Positions 9,626-23,600 of a DNA stretch of 64,000 nt are shown one piece after another. The stretch covers positions 18,550,952 through 18,614,951 of the forward strand of contig CM019065.1 of NCBI GenBank assembly GCA_009667805.1, written 5' to 3'. Source of the stretch: Leptobrachium leishanense. Its lineage: Eukaryota > Chordata > Amphibia > Anura > Megophryidae. Position 1 is the stretch's first letter; the number at the start of each line of letters is the position of its first letter. Below the pieces are notes generated by a model. The model was given only the letters and a program-made list of their open reading frames with translations. It made no database searches and had not been told where the DNA came from. The translations under genes and the position numbers were made by a program.

Positions 9626-12484
9626 CCGGTGATGAGAAAATGAGGACCAGGAGGAGGGCGAGGAGAAGGTGTATAGGTAGCGAGGTAGCTCTTGCCGCAC
9701 TCTGGGATGGTCCTCAATAAGCCACAACTGCATAATTCTAACCTTCAGGTTTTATGGTGACTGTGATGCAGATGACTCTCCCACCATGCATGAGTGTCCT
9801 TGTATAGTACTGAGAGTCCCTCAGGGGCCTGTGCGAGTGTGCCTGTATGAGAATGTTTACATGAGTCTGTACACCTGGGTGTGTGTCTGAATGTGTGGAC
9901 ATGTACACAAGTGTCTGGTAGAGTGCCTGACTATGACTATAAAGGGAGTGTTATCGTTCCTTGCCAGTTCTATAAAAAGAGAATGATCTCATCCGCCTCC
10001 GTGTTTTCAACAGAAGACGCGAGATCTCAATGATCATTTCATAACTCTGTACACGCGAAAATGAATCATTCCAACACACGTACTAAGGGTGGACGTCTGG
10101 ACCACGGTGAGAAAATCACTACCGCATGGCACCCCCACAAACACTCAGGACATTTGATGTGTCGGATGTGAAGGCAGGACCGCCATCAAGGGGGTGACAG
10201 CCTAGGATATGTTCAGGGGCCGGTGGCCACAGGGGGCCTGGCTGTGGCAAAACTCCGTGCAGCTTGTCTAACTGACACAGGTGTAAGGGCCCATCCGTGT
10301 CACCCAGAACTTGCCCAACAGGTTACAGGAAACCTCCCGGTGGCCTGTGGCGCCAAGATTGTTCAGAATACTTTGACTCTTTACTGAGGGAGTGCTGCTC
10401 GATACGGTCTGCATCAGGTAGAGATACAGTCCACATGCTACACCACCAGGTAATACATTTTACCCTCTTCATGGACCACCAAGAATTTAGCCCCCTGCGT
10501 GTTAAAGCCTTTCTAAGTGCCAGTGATGTAAGGGACCCTCCATGCCACCCAGGACCAGCCCACCAAGACATCAAGAAATTTCCTGGTATGCCGCAGTATT
10601 TAAGGGCTGGTACGAGCAGTCTGACTCATCACTGAAGGAGCGATTAGCAAGATCTGCACCAGGTAGAGGTGTAATCCGAATGCTCTCCTACCAGGGAACA
10701 CTTTTTATCCCCTTTCTGGACCACCAGCGATTTAGCCGACTCCCTGTACAGAGGAGGCAAAACGTTTTATTTTTAAAATGTTTACTGGTATGTACAGCTG
10801 AGGGAAGGGGAGTCCCGACCAGCGGTTCAGGAAGGGACCCCTGATTCCTGATGGCAGACCTGTGTGGCTGCATATAGTTTTCCTTTTAAATGTCTCATAT
10901 ATATAATGTCTATAGGTTTTCTGAGTTACTGCAAAGAGAACAGGAGATAGTGTTGTATATTATAGGTGTGTTATTTGCGATCCATCGAAAAGTCCTCCTG
11001 TGGTTAGTTCAATTGTATTTACCTACAGGTAGTTTTTTGTTTTGGCATTGCAATTTTTGGATGAAGTTGCTTTGGTGTTGTCTCAGAGCTGGCCATAAGG
11101 TAGATCCAAGCTATGGCAGATCTGCAACTTCACGATCCAAACCGTGCTAGCGTTTGGCATAACACAGGAGTTGTAGCTTTGAAGCATCTCGAGGTCTTCC
11201 ATCTGACAGCTCCTCATATCCATCATGACCATCTTGTCCAACTCAGAGGAACAATCTGCACACCATGACCATGTAATTGATTTCAAATGGTCATGGTTGG
11301 CTTCTTCCATTTGGTCGGCTCTGGTCTACTAACCAGCTCTTCTTATCCAACAAGGCTATGTCTTGGCCAATGTCAAATGCCAGGTCTTTTTATTTCTTGC
11401 AACAGTTATTATTTCTGTACAATCCTGTCTTTCAGGACTGATCTTAACTCTAGCAAAGCACTGGGTTTAGGTCTTACCAAATTCGAATATCTTAAACGTG
11501 GCCAACTTCTTATCCAACATCACTGTGTCGTTGCGAAAGTTCCTGCCCAGTGTTGTTATTTTAGATAATTTTCAGATCCACACTTTATTTCACATGGGTC
11601 CATCCTCAAGCGTTCAAGACATTGGTCCATATTGTCATCACCTCTAATGGCAACAGATGCCAGTCCACTAATCGGAGTGCCTTCCTAATGCTTCTTAATA
11701 GGTGTAACAACTTGTGTTGTGTAATTTCTCAAGTCTTGTATAAGATGTCTGCTTATTTATTTCGATGCAAGAAGAGTTTCGTAGATCTGTAGAAGAAGTG
11801 ATAACATCTGGGGGAGCATTCAACATGCTCCATGCTGGGTGAGTAAGTGTCACTCATCTTGGTGAATTCCATTATTTTTCCTTCTAGTATGGGAAGAAAT
11901 GTTAGGTATTGTTGTGTGTCCATTTATTAGACGTTGCCAAAATGTTGGGAGTGACCGATATGTGTCAAAACCAGGATGAATCGAGAAGTGGCTAGGACTG
12001 GGCAATAAGGATGTTGGGTGGAGAGACTCTGTTTTGGCCATAACTTTCATCAAGAAGCATGGCTGTAGGATTTGGCAATATCTACTGAGGACTTTCACGT
12101 GTGGATTTAGTATGGATATAGGGTTGGAGAAAGTGTGTTTTGGGCATGGTTGTGAGTGTGCAGTGCGACATTCATGGTGTGGGAGTTATATTGGTTAGTA
12201 TACCTTGCGATGCCTTATGGCTGTAGGATTGGATCTTTCATTTTGACGCCATGTCAGTGAGTAGCATGGTGGTAGTCTAGGAATGTCTCTGGTGGGGTAT
12301 GTAGAGAATATTCTGGAACCACAATTTATCCAGAGACTTGACAAGTAAGTATGGAATAATTTTAAATGGTTTTAGGTAATACAGGATAAATTCTTGCTTG
12401 GTGATAACAAAGTGCGACGACTGCATTATATGCAATTCACCAAATCCTCAATGATAACAAAAAGACTCATTGATGGTCTAGATT
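9626..12484. other. Intergenic region with an old ~250-bp tandem duplication
   Basis: Two diverged copies lie side by side at about 10275-10530 and 10531-10765. Both contain a CCACCCAGGACC/TCACCCAGAACT start, ACTGA(A)GGAG, GCA(C/T)CAGGTAGAG and GGACCACCA(A/G)(C/G)(G/A)ATTTAG in the same order. No gene was recognised. The rest, including 10890-12480, shows no family features. Confidence 0.45.
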
Positions 12485-12667
12485 AGTGGTTCCCAACCCC
12501 GGTCCTCAGGTTCCCCTAACAGGGCAAGCTTTAAGGATCAGCTTGGGGAAATACAGGCCAAATCCTGCAATCATTGAGCAGCAAATCATAGCACCTGTGC
12601 TATGCTTCACATATCTGCAAACCTGGCCTGTTAGGGGGACCTGAAGACCAGGGTTGGGAACCATTGG
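12485..12667. mobile_element. hAT MITE, 183 bp
   Basis: The ends are AGTGGTTCCCAACC and GGTTGGGAACCATTGG, nearly perfect inverted repeats of the common CAGTGGTTCCCAACC type. The flanks TCTAGATT and TTTAGATT match 7 of 8, the hAT 8-bp duplication. The interior has no ORF. Confidence 0.85.
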
Positions 12668-12954
12668 TTTAGATTGTAATGCGGGACGTTTTAAAATTTT
12701 ATGTTCCGATAAGATACTTTAAAATATTAAAAATTTAGAAATATACTCTGCTGGCACCCCACCCATTACTTATTGTTTGGTTAATGTCAGTTATGTTTCA
12801 TTGTCTTTAAAGCGCACCCATCACACCCAAAACAACTTTATCTCATTTGAAAGATCTCCCAAATATGTCCGTACATTGTGTTAGCCAAACTGCTGAGAAA
12901 TGGATATTTTTTACATAAAACCCTTGTAAAGAAATCTCCCTGAACTTCATGTTA

Positions 12955-13255
12955 GCTGTCAGTGCTGCGGCATGCCACGTGACATGTTACCCTGGGGAGG
13001 GATTTATGGCTGCACACAGCAGTAGACACTCCCCCAGAGCTGTGGCATGCCACGTGACGTGTTACCCTGGGGAGGGATTTACGGCTGCACACAGCAGGAG
13101 ACACTCCCCCAGAGCTGTGGCATGCCACATGACGTTTTACCCTGGGGAGGGATTTACGGCTGCACAGCAGGAGACACACCCCCAGAGCTGAGGCATGCTG
13201 CATGAGGTGTTTCACTGGGGAGGGATTTATGGCTCTCACAGCAGGAGACGCTCTC
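12955..13255 (+). repeat. About 75-bp tandem repeat, four units
   Basis: Each unit has GCATGCCACGTGAC, TTACCCTGGGGAGGGATTTA and CAGCAGGAGACACTCCCCCA. Divergence increases toward the right. Both strands stay open over about 240 bases only because of the repeat. Confidence 0.85.
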
Positions 13256-13861
13256 CGAGAACTGCCACTGAACTAAAAATCCCTACAGACTCAGAGCATT
13301 TACAGATGACTCCCAGATCTTCTGAGCAGATAGGGATGCTGTATGGCCCGTTAGTTTGACTGTTAATCCTTCCCTATGTTGCTGTGATTAAGAAAGATTA
13401 AGAAATAAAGTTTCTCAGGGGAAAGGGGGCTATATAAATATATGTGTGAATGTTTGCACTGCAAATCAGCAGTGGGATGGGGGGTGGCATTTTCAGCTTT
13501 TCATAGTTGATATTAGAAGCCTCCTTGCTATCTGAACACCCCTTGCCTTCAAGCTATCCCGGACTGAGCTGTCAATCATACAGCCTGGATATTTAATCCC
13601 TCCCACAAAAGAGAGGAAGAATAAAACAAGACCGCCTCCATGAGAAGAGCAGGCAGATTAGGAGCTACAAAAACGTACAAAACTCCATTGGAAGTTCTAA
13701 AATAAAAAGGTATACTGCAGTAATTAAGTTACAACAAAACACACATATCAAAAACCTTTGTAACAGACGGCGGGTGCACTTTAATAACCCCAGATGGCAT
13801 GACTTCATTGTTTTATTATTTTTTTGTTTACAGATCCTATCCACGGCAAACAAATGCTACA

Positions 13862-14607
13862 ATGGGCCGCAAAAGATGGAAACCAGTAGAGGGGGTTCCC
13901 ATTGAGGCTGTGGAGCTTGATCCTACTGAAGAAGAAATAGCCCTCCATGAACTGGAAATAGGACATACACCTAGTGCCAATGTGACAAGTCAAACGGACA
14001 GCACCCAAGCCAAGGAGGCATGCCAAGAGCCACTGACTCCTACTGACAGGCTATCAAGTGATACATATGGCGTCCAATCATGTCTTGACCCAATGATGCC
14101 CAATGTCATGATTCCAGATTTCCAAACGAGAAAAATTTGTCTTGACCCAGTGATGCCTAACACCATGTTGCTAAACCAGAACTCCAGTTTTCATACAGGT
14201 GCAACACAACTTGACTGTGTGTTGTCTAATGCCATGTTACTTGACCCATCGGTGCCTTGCGACAACCAGACACATGTGTTCCTAGATTGGCTGGGGAAAG
14301 CGATCCCTAATGCCATGTTACCTGGTCCAAAAAATAATTTTCAAGCACAGGAACTACCTAACAGACGAGTGATATGGAATGGATATCATACTCGCCCAGA
14401 AGACGACGTGGACATCTGCTCAGAGTTCCTCTCTAGCCAGTGTCACTTGGGCCCAGCATGTCCAGAGCACCACACGGTCCTTCCGTACGTATGGCAGTTG
14501 AGGGACAGTTGCAGACACATATGGCATGATGTGAATGCAGGAGCTCAGGAGACCCTCGAGAGGCTTTACTGTGACCCCAAGGTGGTGCAGGTGATTGGAA
14601 TACACAA
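13862..14607 (+). CDS. Copy 2 exon 1: N-terminus and CCCH zinc finger
   Basis: A splice acceptor (TTTTTTTGTTTACAG to 13833) precedes 28 nt of 5' UTR. The ATG at 13862 has A at -3 and G at +4, a strong context. An in-frame ATG at 13799 lies upstream of the acceptor, inside the intron. The donor is GTAAGA at 14608, phase 2. The exon encodes 248 residues: an acidic region, four degenerate repeats around LDPMMPNVM, LDPVMPNTM, LSNAMLLDP and IPNAMLPGP, then DICSEFLSSQCHLGPACPEH and HTVLPYVWQLRD, which match the TIPARP zinc-finger region. Confidence 0.9.
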
Positions 14608-17600
14608 GTAAGAGTCTGACGATGTAGAGTGGATTATGCTCATTGTCATAGGCAACATCCTACTCGCTCATGGCCAATTAAATCAAGTCAATTAACACCT
14701 GACGCAAGCTACAACGATACGTAACAAAAGATTCTGCTAGCCCGAAGATACAGCTGTCTGCCCAGTGTGATTGGCTGGGCTCTCCGGGTTACATCCCCTG
14801 GTCCGATGTAAAAGATATTCTACTTTATTGGATATTTATATCATTGTGTTTCCAGTATTATATGTAACTGGCAACCTAATGTTGCTGGTGTTGTGGGTGG
14901 ATGGTCTTGAGCTGCGATATGGCTTCCTCTACAGGACTCTGTCTGGCTAATGAGGCTTTACGTTCTGGGGTCTGATCACAAACTGAACGCTATGCTCAGC
15001 GCTTGAGCTGTACAGCATAACAGCACTGTACTTATGTTGAACTCATTCTATTCCATCTGAGATGGAGATGCGTCTCAGATATTGCGCCAGATTACTGTAT
15101 GTAACAGAGCTCCGTAATGTAACAGATCCCCGTACCCAGTCTGGGTCACATCTGTTAATGCCACATCTTTGCCGAACCCTTCACCTTCTCTCATCAGCAG
15201 TCTTTTGTGCCTTTCTCCAGCCCTTAGAGCAGTGATAGCATTCCCCAGAAATTAGTCACCTTTCAGATCTTGAGGTTAGAATAGTTAGACCGAGCTGAGC
15301 CTTTAATGAGCTAAATATATACAGTGCCAGTCGGGGCCTAGTGGCCAAAAAGAAATCCCTCCATGGCATATTGCTTTGATAGCTCAGGTATCACTGCCTG
15401 CTGTTTTGGTGTCTGGAACATAATTAGACCACAGAGGGATATTGGAATTAATTCTGGTCACCAAGACCCATTGCGCAACAACAATATCAACAACACAACA
15501 GATCAATAGGACAATAGCAGATTGTGAGGATAAACAGCGATTTCAGATTGTTCATTATCAGATAATAGGACAGTGTTTACCAAACAAGACAGACGAACAA
15601 AGAACACTCCAACCTTAACAGATGTAAACATATTCTAGATAAGGGGAGTTGGAAAGGGCTACAGTGACCCTCACAGTAATCCTATTAGCAGATAGTAACA
15701 GATTAACATTAATAATAATGATAATAACAATAACAGTATTCATGCATCGCACAGATAACAAAAACACCGTGAACCTAGAATTGTAGGTACATGGTGACTT
15801 CCAATATATAGGAGATGGCAGGGAAACAATATAGAACATAAGACCTGCACCTCCCAAATGCATCTCTAGGTCCATGTACCCCAAGTTCAAAGTGACTCTC
15901 ATCACACGGTACATTAGTGTTTCCCATCCAAAGTATAGGAGACAATAATGTGGCCCTAGCAGATGGAGAGCCAGCTCTTCCAACCAGCTCATTCTCCATC
16001 TGCGTCTGAAGTTATTCTGAAACGAATAACATGTTTCAGACACTGGTGTTAAATGATTTTGCTCCAGCACAATCACTTAACACACAAACCTAAACCCACC
16101 CAAAAATCCCATACTTGCCTCAGATACTTCAGTGGCAAGAGTGACGCGATCCGCCGTTTCCTTGCACCGCAGGCAGGGGAACACGAAAACAAATTCCCAG
16201 TGTTCCTCAGCGTATCCCTCCACTGCCTCAGACAGATCTCATTTGTGTGAGCTCTCCTCCATCTCCATGGAGTCCTATGGACTCCTGGAGCAGATAACAC
16301 CAGTGGCGCTGAGTGGCGTGGTGTTATCATCCTGTGGCTTCAAGGTATTACAACTTGAGCTGCTGGCAAAGCTTCTCGATCATAAGCGGACATTAAAGGT
16401 GAGCAGTAAACGGAAAATGGCAGCCAAAAATATTTCCCATTTGCGTCTAGCCTTAACCCCCGGCCCCAGATTTTTGTCTGATTTTATTCTTTTATAGTGG
16501 GATTTGGAGTATTTTAATACAGGAGTCTCAGAGGTTTCATGCAATTACCAGCCACCACAGGGTGAAGATACAGGCTGGGAATTAGTTGGAAGCCTCCCTA
16601 GTTGGAAATAGTAGTCTATACTTAAACCCCAAAAAAGGGAAATAAAGGATGGGAAGGAAGCCACCTGCTCATGCTCTTCTGTCATCATCAGTGTCACGAA
16701 AAAATACGCGCACCTCGACAAAGGACGCAGGGTTAAGCAACTCACTATCTGTCTATCCTAGACCCAAATAATGACTACGCGGACAACAATCCCCCGCGCA
16801 CACTTGCCTAGCTGTCCCAGCAACGCCTACGCTAGCGACACACATGAGAACGTGATGAAATGGGCACCGGATTGCAACGCAGTATCCGTTTACTCCTGAC
16901 CCGGGGTACCGACTACGTTTCCCACAATCCCTGTACCCGCTTTCCTTATACTATTCGTCACACTGCCGCCAAAGACCAGGGCTTTCCCAGGATGCCGACC
17001 TGAACCAGAGCTGGTCTGCTACTCTGATTATGCACTCCACAATAGGAGAACAGTACAGCCACTGCACCCCAACTCAACTCACAGTTTGGTAGATAGACCC
17101 CAATTTACACAAAGGCAAATCTCTATGATAATCCAGTCCTTCAGTTAGCGTGGATCGAATATCAGGCAGAAACAGAGCTTAATAAATTGTAGATTTTATT
17201 TAGGATATAGCAAATTATGTATACCACTGCATTTAGGGTTACAGAAAAAATGCATATGATGAATCACTAATTACACACAAAACAGCAGATAAAAGAAAAA
17301 GATTAAAACACAGAACCTTACTTAGGCTGGGGTCAGACCAGCGCACTTTAAACGCGCGTTCTGGCGCACATAATCACGGCCGCACTAGCAGCAGATGCCG
17401 GGCAATGACGGCCAATATACGAAGTACGGTCGCACGAAAGTCCGGCCGCGCAACGCAAGTGGAAAACGAACGCATTTTTTCGACCACGCCGAACCGCTAG
17501 TACGGGCGTACAGATTGCGCAGCTGCGGCATAGCGGCGTGTTTGCGTGATTAGGAGACGTCAGACGCTGCACATGTGCGGCCTATATAACGTCCAGACGA

Positions 17601-20600
17601 AAAAAGTGTCCTGTGGTGGCTGTTGTTGTACCTGGCAATTGCAGAAGATGGCTGGTGTGGATATTGATGTGGAGCGTCTGATAGCGGCAGTGGCGGAGCA
17701 TCCCGAGATTTGGGACACGGCTTGTGACCTCTACAAGGACAAACTGAAAAAGGCCAGCGCATGGGTTGCAGTGTCGAGGGAGGTGTACCTGGACTATGAT
17801 ACGTGGTCTGACAGAGAGCAGAAGCTACAGAGTGAGTACATGATTATTTAATTCATAATCACATGTAAATTGCATGTACAATAAAAGTAAAGGCAAACAT
17901 AATAAGTGCCGTCACATGTTAAATGCTCCCCAGCTGCCAGGACACCTGCCCTGCATCGCTAGTAAAATAATTAGCCAGAGCATCGCGAAACCTGTTGCTG
18001 TGTCTATTCACAGCTATTATGTCATGGTTTGCATATTCATCCAGACCCGTAACTGTGAGGGTATCAGCGAAATTAAAACCATCCCTCGCACGAACATAAT
18101 TATGTAGGATGCAACAGCATTTCACTATATCCACACAGAAATCCACATTTACATCCAGCGGTCTATGAAAAATCCTCCACTTGTTGGTCAGTATGCCAAA
18201 GGTACACTCCACATACCGTCTCGCCCGCGACAGCCTGTAATTAAACACCCGCTTCCTCACAGTCAGGTGTGTCCCTGAGTAGGGCCGTAGGAGATGTGTG
18301 GATAGGCCGAATGCTTCGTCACCCACGAAGGCATAGGGGACTACCACGTCACTGCCAGGCAATGGTGCGGGTCTGGGGATGTGCAGGGTCCCACTCTCGA
18401 GCTCATTCCACAGTGTGGAGTTCCTGAACAATGTGGAGTCAGAGTCTTTGCCGTATGATCCGACATCCACATACACAAAATTATAGTTGGCATCTGCCAC
18501 CGCCAGTAGGCCAATGGAAAAGAAATGTTTATAATTTTGATACAGTGAGCCACTGTGCAGTGGCTTCACTATGCGGACATGTTTGCCATCCACGGCTCCA
18601 AGGCAGTTGGGGAAGTTGGCTTCTCCCCAAAATCCTGCTGCAATTGCTACCCATGCCTCGTCCGTGGGTGTTGGTAAACATTGCTTCTTCATGGTTTCCC
18701 ATATTTTTGGCACACCTTGCGGACGATCTCACCAGCTGTTGATCTGCCAATGCGGAAGTTGTAATGCAGATCCTTCAAACTGCATCCACTAGCAAGATAC
18801 CTGGGAAATATGAATTAAATCTGTGTTATGATCACATCATATGAACCGACCCTAATGTCACTCTCATTATGTTTTGCAGCACATGAAATTAGCAACAAGT
18901 GGCGCACTATCAGGGAACTACACCCGGGTCCTGAAGAAGGAAGCGGCAGCTGCACGCTCTGGAGCTGGGGCAAGGAGGAAGGTGCACAGCTATCTTTACG
19001 CAGAACAATTGTCGTTCCTCAGGAGGACCCAGGAGCCAAGGCCAACTGCGAGCAGCATTGACCAGCCATCCACCTCTGGGTCACAGGAGCAACACCTGCC
19101 GGCAGGGGCTTCTGGCAGCTGGCAGGAGGAGGTTGACCAGGGTGGCACGGACTCGCAGGTGGAGGGGGAGGTGGAGACCGGACCGGTGCCAGCTGCAGCA
19201 CCGAGAGACAGCACCAGACCGGCTCACAACAGGAGGAGGGGACCGCCTAGCGACTTCGAGCAGGCCATGGTCAGGTTCATGGGGTCGCACAATCCACAAC
19301 CTCCACGCTGCACCATCACTGACAGTGAGGACATGTCCTTTGTCCATTCCTGTCAATCCCTGCTGGACCAGATGACCCCGGCGCAGAAGGTGGAGTACCG
19401 CCGCAGATCCCTGGACCTCATCCATGAGATCCTGTCCCGTCCAGAACAGGCTGCGGTCTACTATGGTGCGGTGCCACAACGCCATCAGGCCACTGGTGAT
19501 GCCAGCCACAGCCAGGCGCCACCCACCCACCCACCATGTCCCATGTTGCTGGGCCTCCCCCAGAGTCTGGCTACCGCCGCGGATCCACACATGGTCCTCA
19601 TGAGCCAGATGCTCCTCTGTACCAGGATTTGTGAGGTGTCTTGTTGTTTTATGTTTTTGGTTGACATGCTGTTCCTGTTGTCACTGTTATGTTTTGTCCT
19701 TCATGTTATTTTCTTTTGTACATATGTTACAAATATGTAATTCATTTATTTTCTTGTTTATTACAATATATTTCTATTTACATACATTCTTGTCAGTGTC
19801 AGAGGCTTTTTTGGACGTGTCTTGGAATGTGATGCCTGCGTGTGGATGGGTATGAATGTGCTTGCGTACATGTCACTACAGACCGACAATAGGGCTCTGC
19901 ACACCGAGCATAGGTTCGATGTTTCGGATTTTTAAACTTTTCGATTCGGCTCGTTTTTATACCTATCGCTGTTTCGATTCGGTTCGGCTCGAATCGTTTG
20001 CCGTGTACTTTTTTTCTCGGAATTTCGACCATGTTTCGTATTTGCGTGTCACTTAGCTCGTTTTATGTATCGACTTTTCGTAAGTTCGGAGATTCTCGTT
20101 TCTTCGGAACGTCTGTTCTCCTCGTTTCAAAGCAATAAATTTCGATTTGACTCATTTCAAGTCCATTCGAAAATTCAGTAAATATTTAGGATCGGCTCGG
20201 AAAACGTTTCGGATCTGACGTTTTCGGATCTCAAATTTTCGGTCATTCGGCCGCATCCGAAAACACGAATCGGGAAATTGCGTGACAAAGCGAAACCTGA
20301 AACGCACATCCCTAATGTCTGCTGACTGCCAGCGAAGTCATGCATACAGGTGTTTGGAAGTACTTACCGCAAAGTGATGACCAGCATCTCCTCCGGTGGT
20401 ATGGCATCCCTCATGATGGTGTCCCTCTTGGTCAGCGGCTCCCGTAACTGTGACAACAGTTCATCGAATGAGGGGATGGACATCCGCATGTAGTTGAAAA
20501 ACTTCACGGGGTCCCTCTCTCGCAGTGGCCTGTACAGCGTCACAAAGTGGCCATGAGTGTGTCTGGCAGCGTTGATGGGATGAACCCATGTTCGCCGTTG

Positions 20601-23600
20601 TCTTTTGTGCTGGAGGTACAGGTAGCCCGTTGCAGCAAACACAAACACTTGCAGTGCATCCATCTTAGTGAAACGCCACCATCCACGAAATGGCTTTTTA
20701 TACCCCTTCACCTTAATTTTTGATTCACCTATTGATTTTGTAAATTAGATTACGCGTTTAATTGACGATCCGTAAAAAATCACGCCCGAAAATGCGCATC
20801 GTATGACCGTTTTCGCGCACTCCGTGAAAAAATACGTCACTTCGTTCGGACGCACTTTTTTACGTTCGCGTGTAAAAATGCTTTCGTTTGACCCTAGCCT
20901 AACACTTCAATAAGTTAACTGGACCTCTGTGAATCCTGGGGGCTGGAGATTGGAGCATGGACAGATCATCACTTAGCGTGAACCCCCTATGAAAAGCCCT
21001 GAGCCCCTGGAATGCCACATTATATATGGCAGTTCTCCACCTCCCCTATTTTTCTTTTGTATATTCTGGATTCCCTTTTTTTTTTTTTTGTCTCCCTGAA
21101 GTCCCCGTGCTGACCCTGCTTCCCTTTTTCTTTCTTTTGGGAAACATGTTTGCATCAAACCCCCCTCCTTCTCCTCCTTCCCCTTATTATTCAGAGTTTT
21201 CAGTGGCCCTATTTTATATTCAACGAATTTCTGTATTGTGACACAGTACTCTTTGTGGATATCTCTTTTAATGTCTTCTTTTGATGGGCTTATGATTTCT
21301 CTCTCATATGTTATTTTGTACCTTTGCAAAAATTGAAAATAAAGAATAAAAAAAAAAAAGAAAAGCTCTGAGCCCTTGCTGGACTCAGAATATATAGGTT
21401 TGCCTTGTTCCTCCCAGGACAGCCTCCTATCTGCAAGAGCCTGGGCACTACATTTCCCAGAATACCCCCTCCTGGGCACGCTCAGTTCCCTTCGTCATTA
21501 ACTTGATTCCCAAAGTTTGTCTCTAGTGATCAAAGGATATGATCGCTTCTTTAAAATGCATGACCACTTACAAATTGGTGCCGCGGCGTCTGTGATGTGC
21601 CTTTTCCATTTGCCCAAGATGTGAAATGCTTGCACGAGACCACGGAAATTCCATTAGACCAACTGGGGTAATTTCCCCTCCTTATTATGCAGATCAAAGA
21701 AGACTCATTCCCCTGGCATTCTGCAACAACCTGGGATATCCTTTCACCTGGAGTTCAGTGATAAACTGTCACATCTCGGCCCTGCCCCCTGCTGGTTGTA
21801 GCAGGGATTCATGTTTTTTTGGTTTTCAGGTTCTACAGACCATCTGTTGGGCTGATTGGTCTACAGTCACATGATCTGCTTAGCCCTATATATAGGGCCA
21901 ACCAGGCATTTGATCCTTGGATCCGGATAGACTAAGTCTGAAATCTTCTGAGGCTCTGTTAATTCTAGTTGAAGTTCTGATATCTGTGTATGACTCCTTG
22001 GCTCTGATTTCTGGTTATTCTCTAGTCTGCTCCCTAAGTAATATCTGCATTTCTGATATCTCGTGTATGACCTGGCTTGGCTTCTGGAACTTCTTCTGTA
22101 TGTATTTTGTCTGTTTAGTTTTGTCTGTACGTGTCTAGTTCAGTTGTTTTCACTCTACAGGCATTTGGCCACGAAGCCATATGGTGTGAGTGATTCCCAG
22201 GGCTTTGTCTGAACTCCCTGGCTGGGAGTGTGGGGATTTGCATTGTGTTGCATTATTGTACATTCACATATCAAGTTCTGTCTTGCACTATAGGATTCAC
22301 ATTTTTCAAGTATTGGGTCCTGTCCTGCAGTGTGTAGAATTCATCGTGTTAAGTGTTGCAAGGGATTGCTGAAGTCTGCAAACAAAACCATATACCTGCC
22401 CTAAAGGCTTCACTCTACACAGCCTGGGGGCTCCCCATCACCCTATAGGGGGCCTACCGTTACATAAACCTCTTAATTACTTTCTTAGAAACTCAGGCAT
22501 TTACTATCAGCTCTGCAAAATGGCCACTGGCATATATATATCGATACTCTATCTGTATATAATCTGCCAGACTCGTTATGATTCTGGACACTCAGGGCCC
22601 TATCACCTCCTTAACGCTAGAGCTAGCGCTCACATAAATGAACGATAGCGCTAGGTTAATTGAGGTGATAGCTGCCGCAAAGATCACCTCCTGGTTAGCT
22701 AACGGATTAAAAAGCCCATTACCGAAACAGTATTAGCGCTTTTTAGCACCAGCTTACTGTACTTTGCACTACCCATGTTGAGTATAGGGAGAGCAGAGTA
22801 CGCAGAGAGTAATTAGCGTTAGGATTGCATAGTCCTAACGCTAATTACAAACAGGTGTCGCTAACTGAATAGGTTTGCTACAGCGTAGAGCATCCGCAGA
22901 ATCCATTAGATGCAGCTGGAACCCCCCCAAAAATCAAATACCTCTCATCCTGTGGCAAGAACGGCCGCCGATCTGTCGCTTCTTGCGGTCAGGAACAGAG
23001 TAAGACTGGGGTAGAAAGTCTGCAGTCTCTCACGGCGATCATTCCGCCGACCTGCAGGATGTCAAGAGAGGTGAGATCCTGTCAGACATGTGGAGTCCTA
23101 TGGACTCAATGGAGGGGATGCTCGCGACGGTGCGTTAGCGCTGCCCCAATCATCCTGGAGCCTAGTGGCTGCCTCGTAATCCTCTGGAAAAACAGGAGTA
23201 CTAAGGGGATATTTGCGAGTGCAAATTTTTCCCCTTAGCATCCCTGTTTTAGCTGTACGCAGGTGATAGGGCCCAAAGTGCTTAAACACACTGGGCCCTG
23301 TTCCAAGCATATCATTAGTGTTATTGAGTTGGGCCATTATAATTAATGACTCATTTGTTAACATTTACGGCTCCTCCTGCTGTTCCAAACAAAAAAAAAA
23401 TTCGGCCCTGGACTTCATCCAGATCGGCCCACTTTGAAATAAATTAATTCACTATTAATGAACATTGTGTTTTGCCGAAAATGGAGTCAACAAAGCAGTT
23501 ATCAGACGTTGGCAAAAAACTTCCGAATTGTGCCAATATCCGCTGAATTGGCATCGGAAAATTCCTCTGAAATGTAAAATACTGATTTTTTTAATTCCCT

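Larger units (their letters stand above)
17325..20899. mobile_element. PIF/Harbinger DNA transposon, 3.6 kb, both genes present but broken
   Basis: The ends are GGCTGGGGTCAGAC and GTTTGACCCTAGCC (inverse GGCTAGGGTCAAAC), flanked by TTA and TAA, a one-mismatch form of the TWA target of the superfamily. It carries a MADF/BESS-type DNA-binding protein gene on + and a two-exon DDE transposase gene on -. Each has one frameshift. A hAT MITE sits between them at 19890-20314. The relative at 47320 lacks the insertion and confirms the boundaries. A 436-bp deletion derivative lies at 43501-43936. Confidence 0.88.
16695..22580. mobile_element. Older TIR element (TCACG family), copy 1, expanded by nested insertions
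   Basis: Segments 16695-17324, 20903-21010, 21383-21745 and about 22465-22580 are collinear with 46777-47936. Shared blocks include CCCACAATCCC(T)GTACCC, CTTCAGTTAGCGTGGATCGA, CAGAACCTTACT, GTGAATCCTGGGGCTGGAGA (GTGACTCCTGGGGCTGGAGA in copy 2) and ACATTTCCCAGAAT. The uninterrupted relative is about 1.16 kb. The gaps are filled by a Harbinger element, a poly-A LINE fragment and a ~720-bp insertion. The terminal repeats start TCACG; the right end of this copy is eroded. Confidence 0.75.

Noticed and set aside
13799..13861. Upstream in-frame ATG for the zinc-finger exon
   Set aside because: It lies before the splice acceptor at 13833 in the pyrimidine tract; the ATG at 13862 has a better context.
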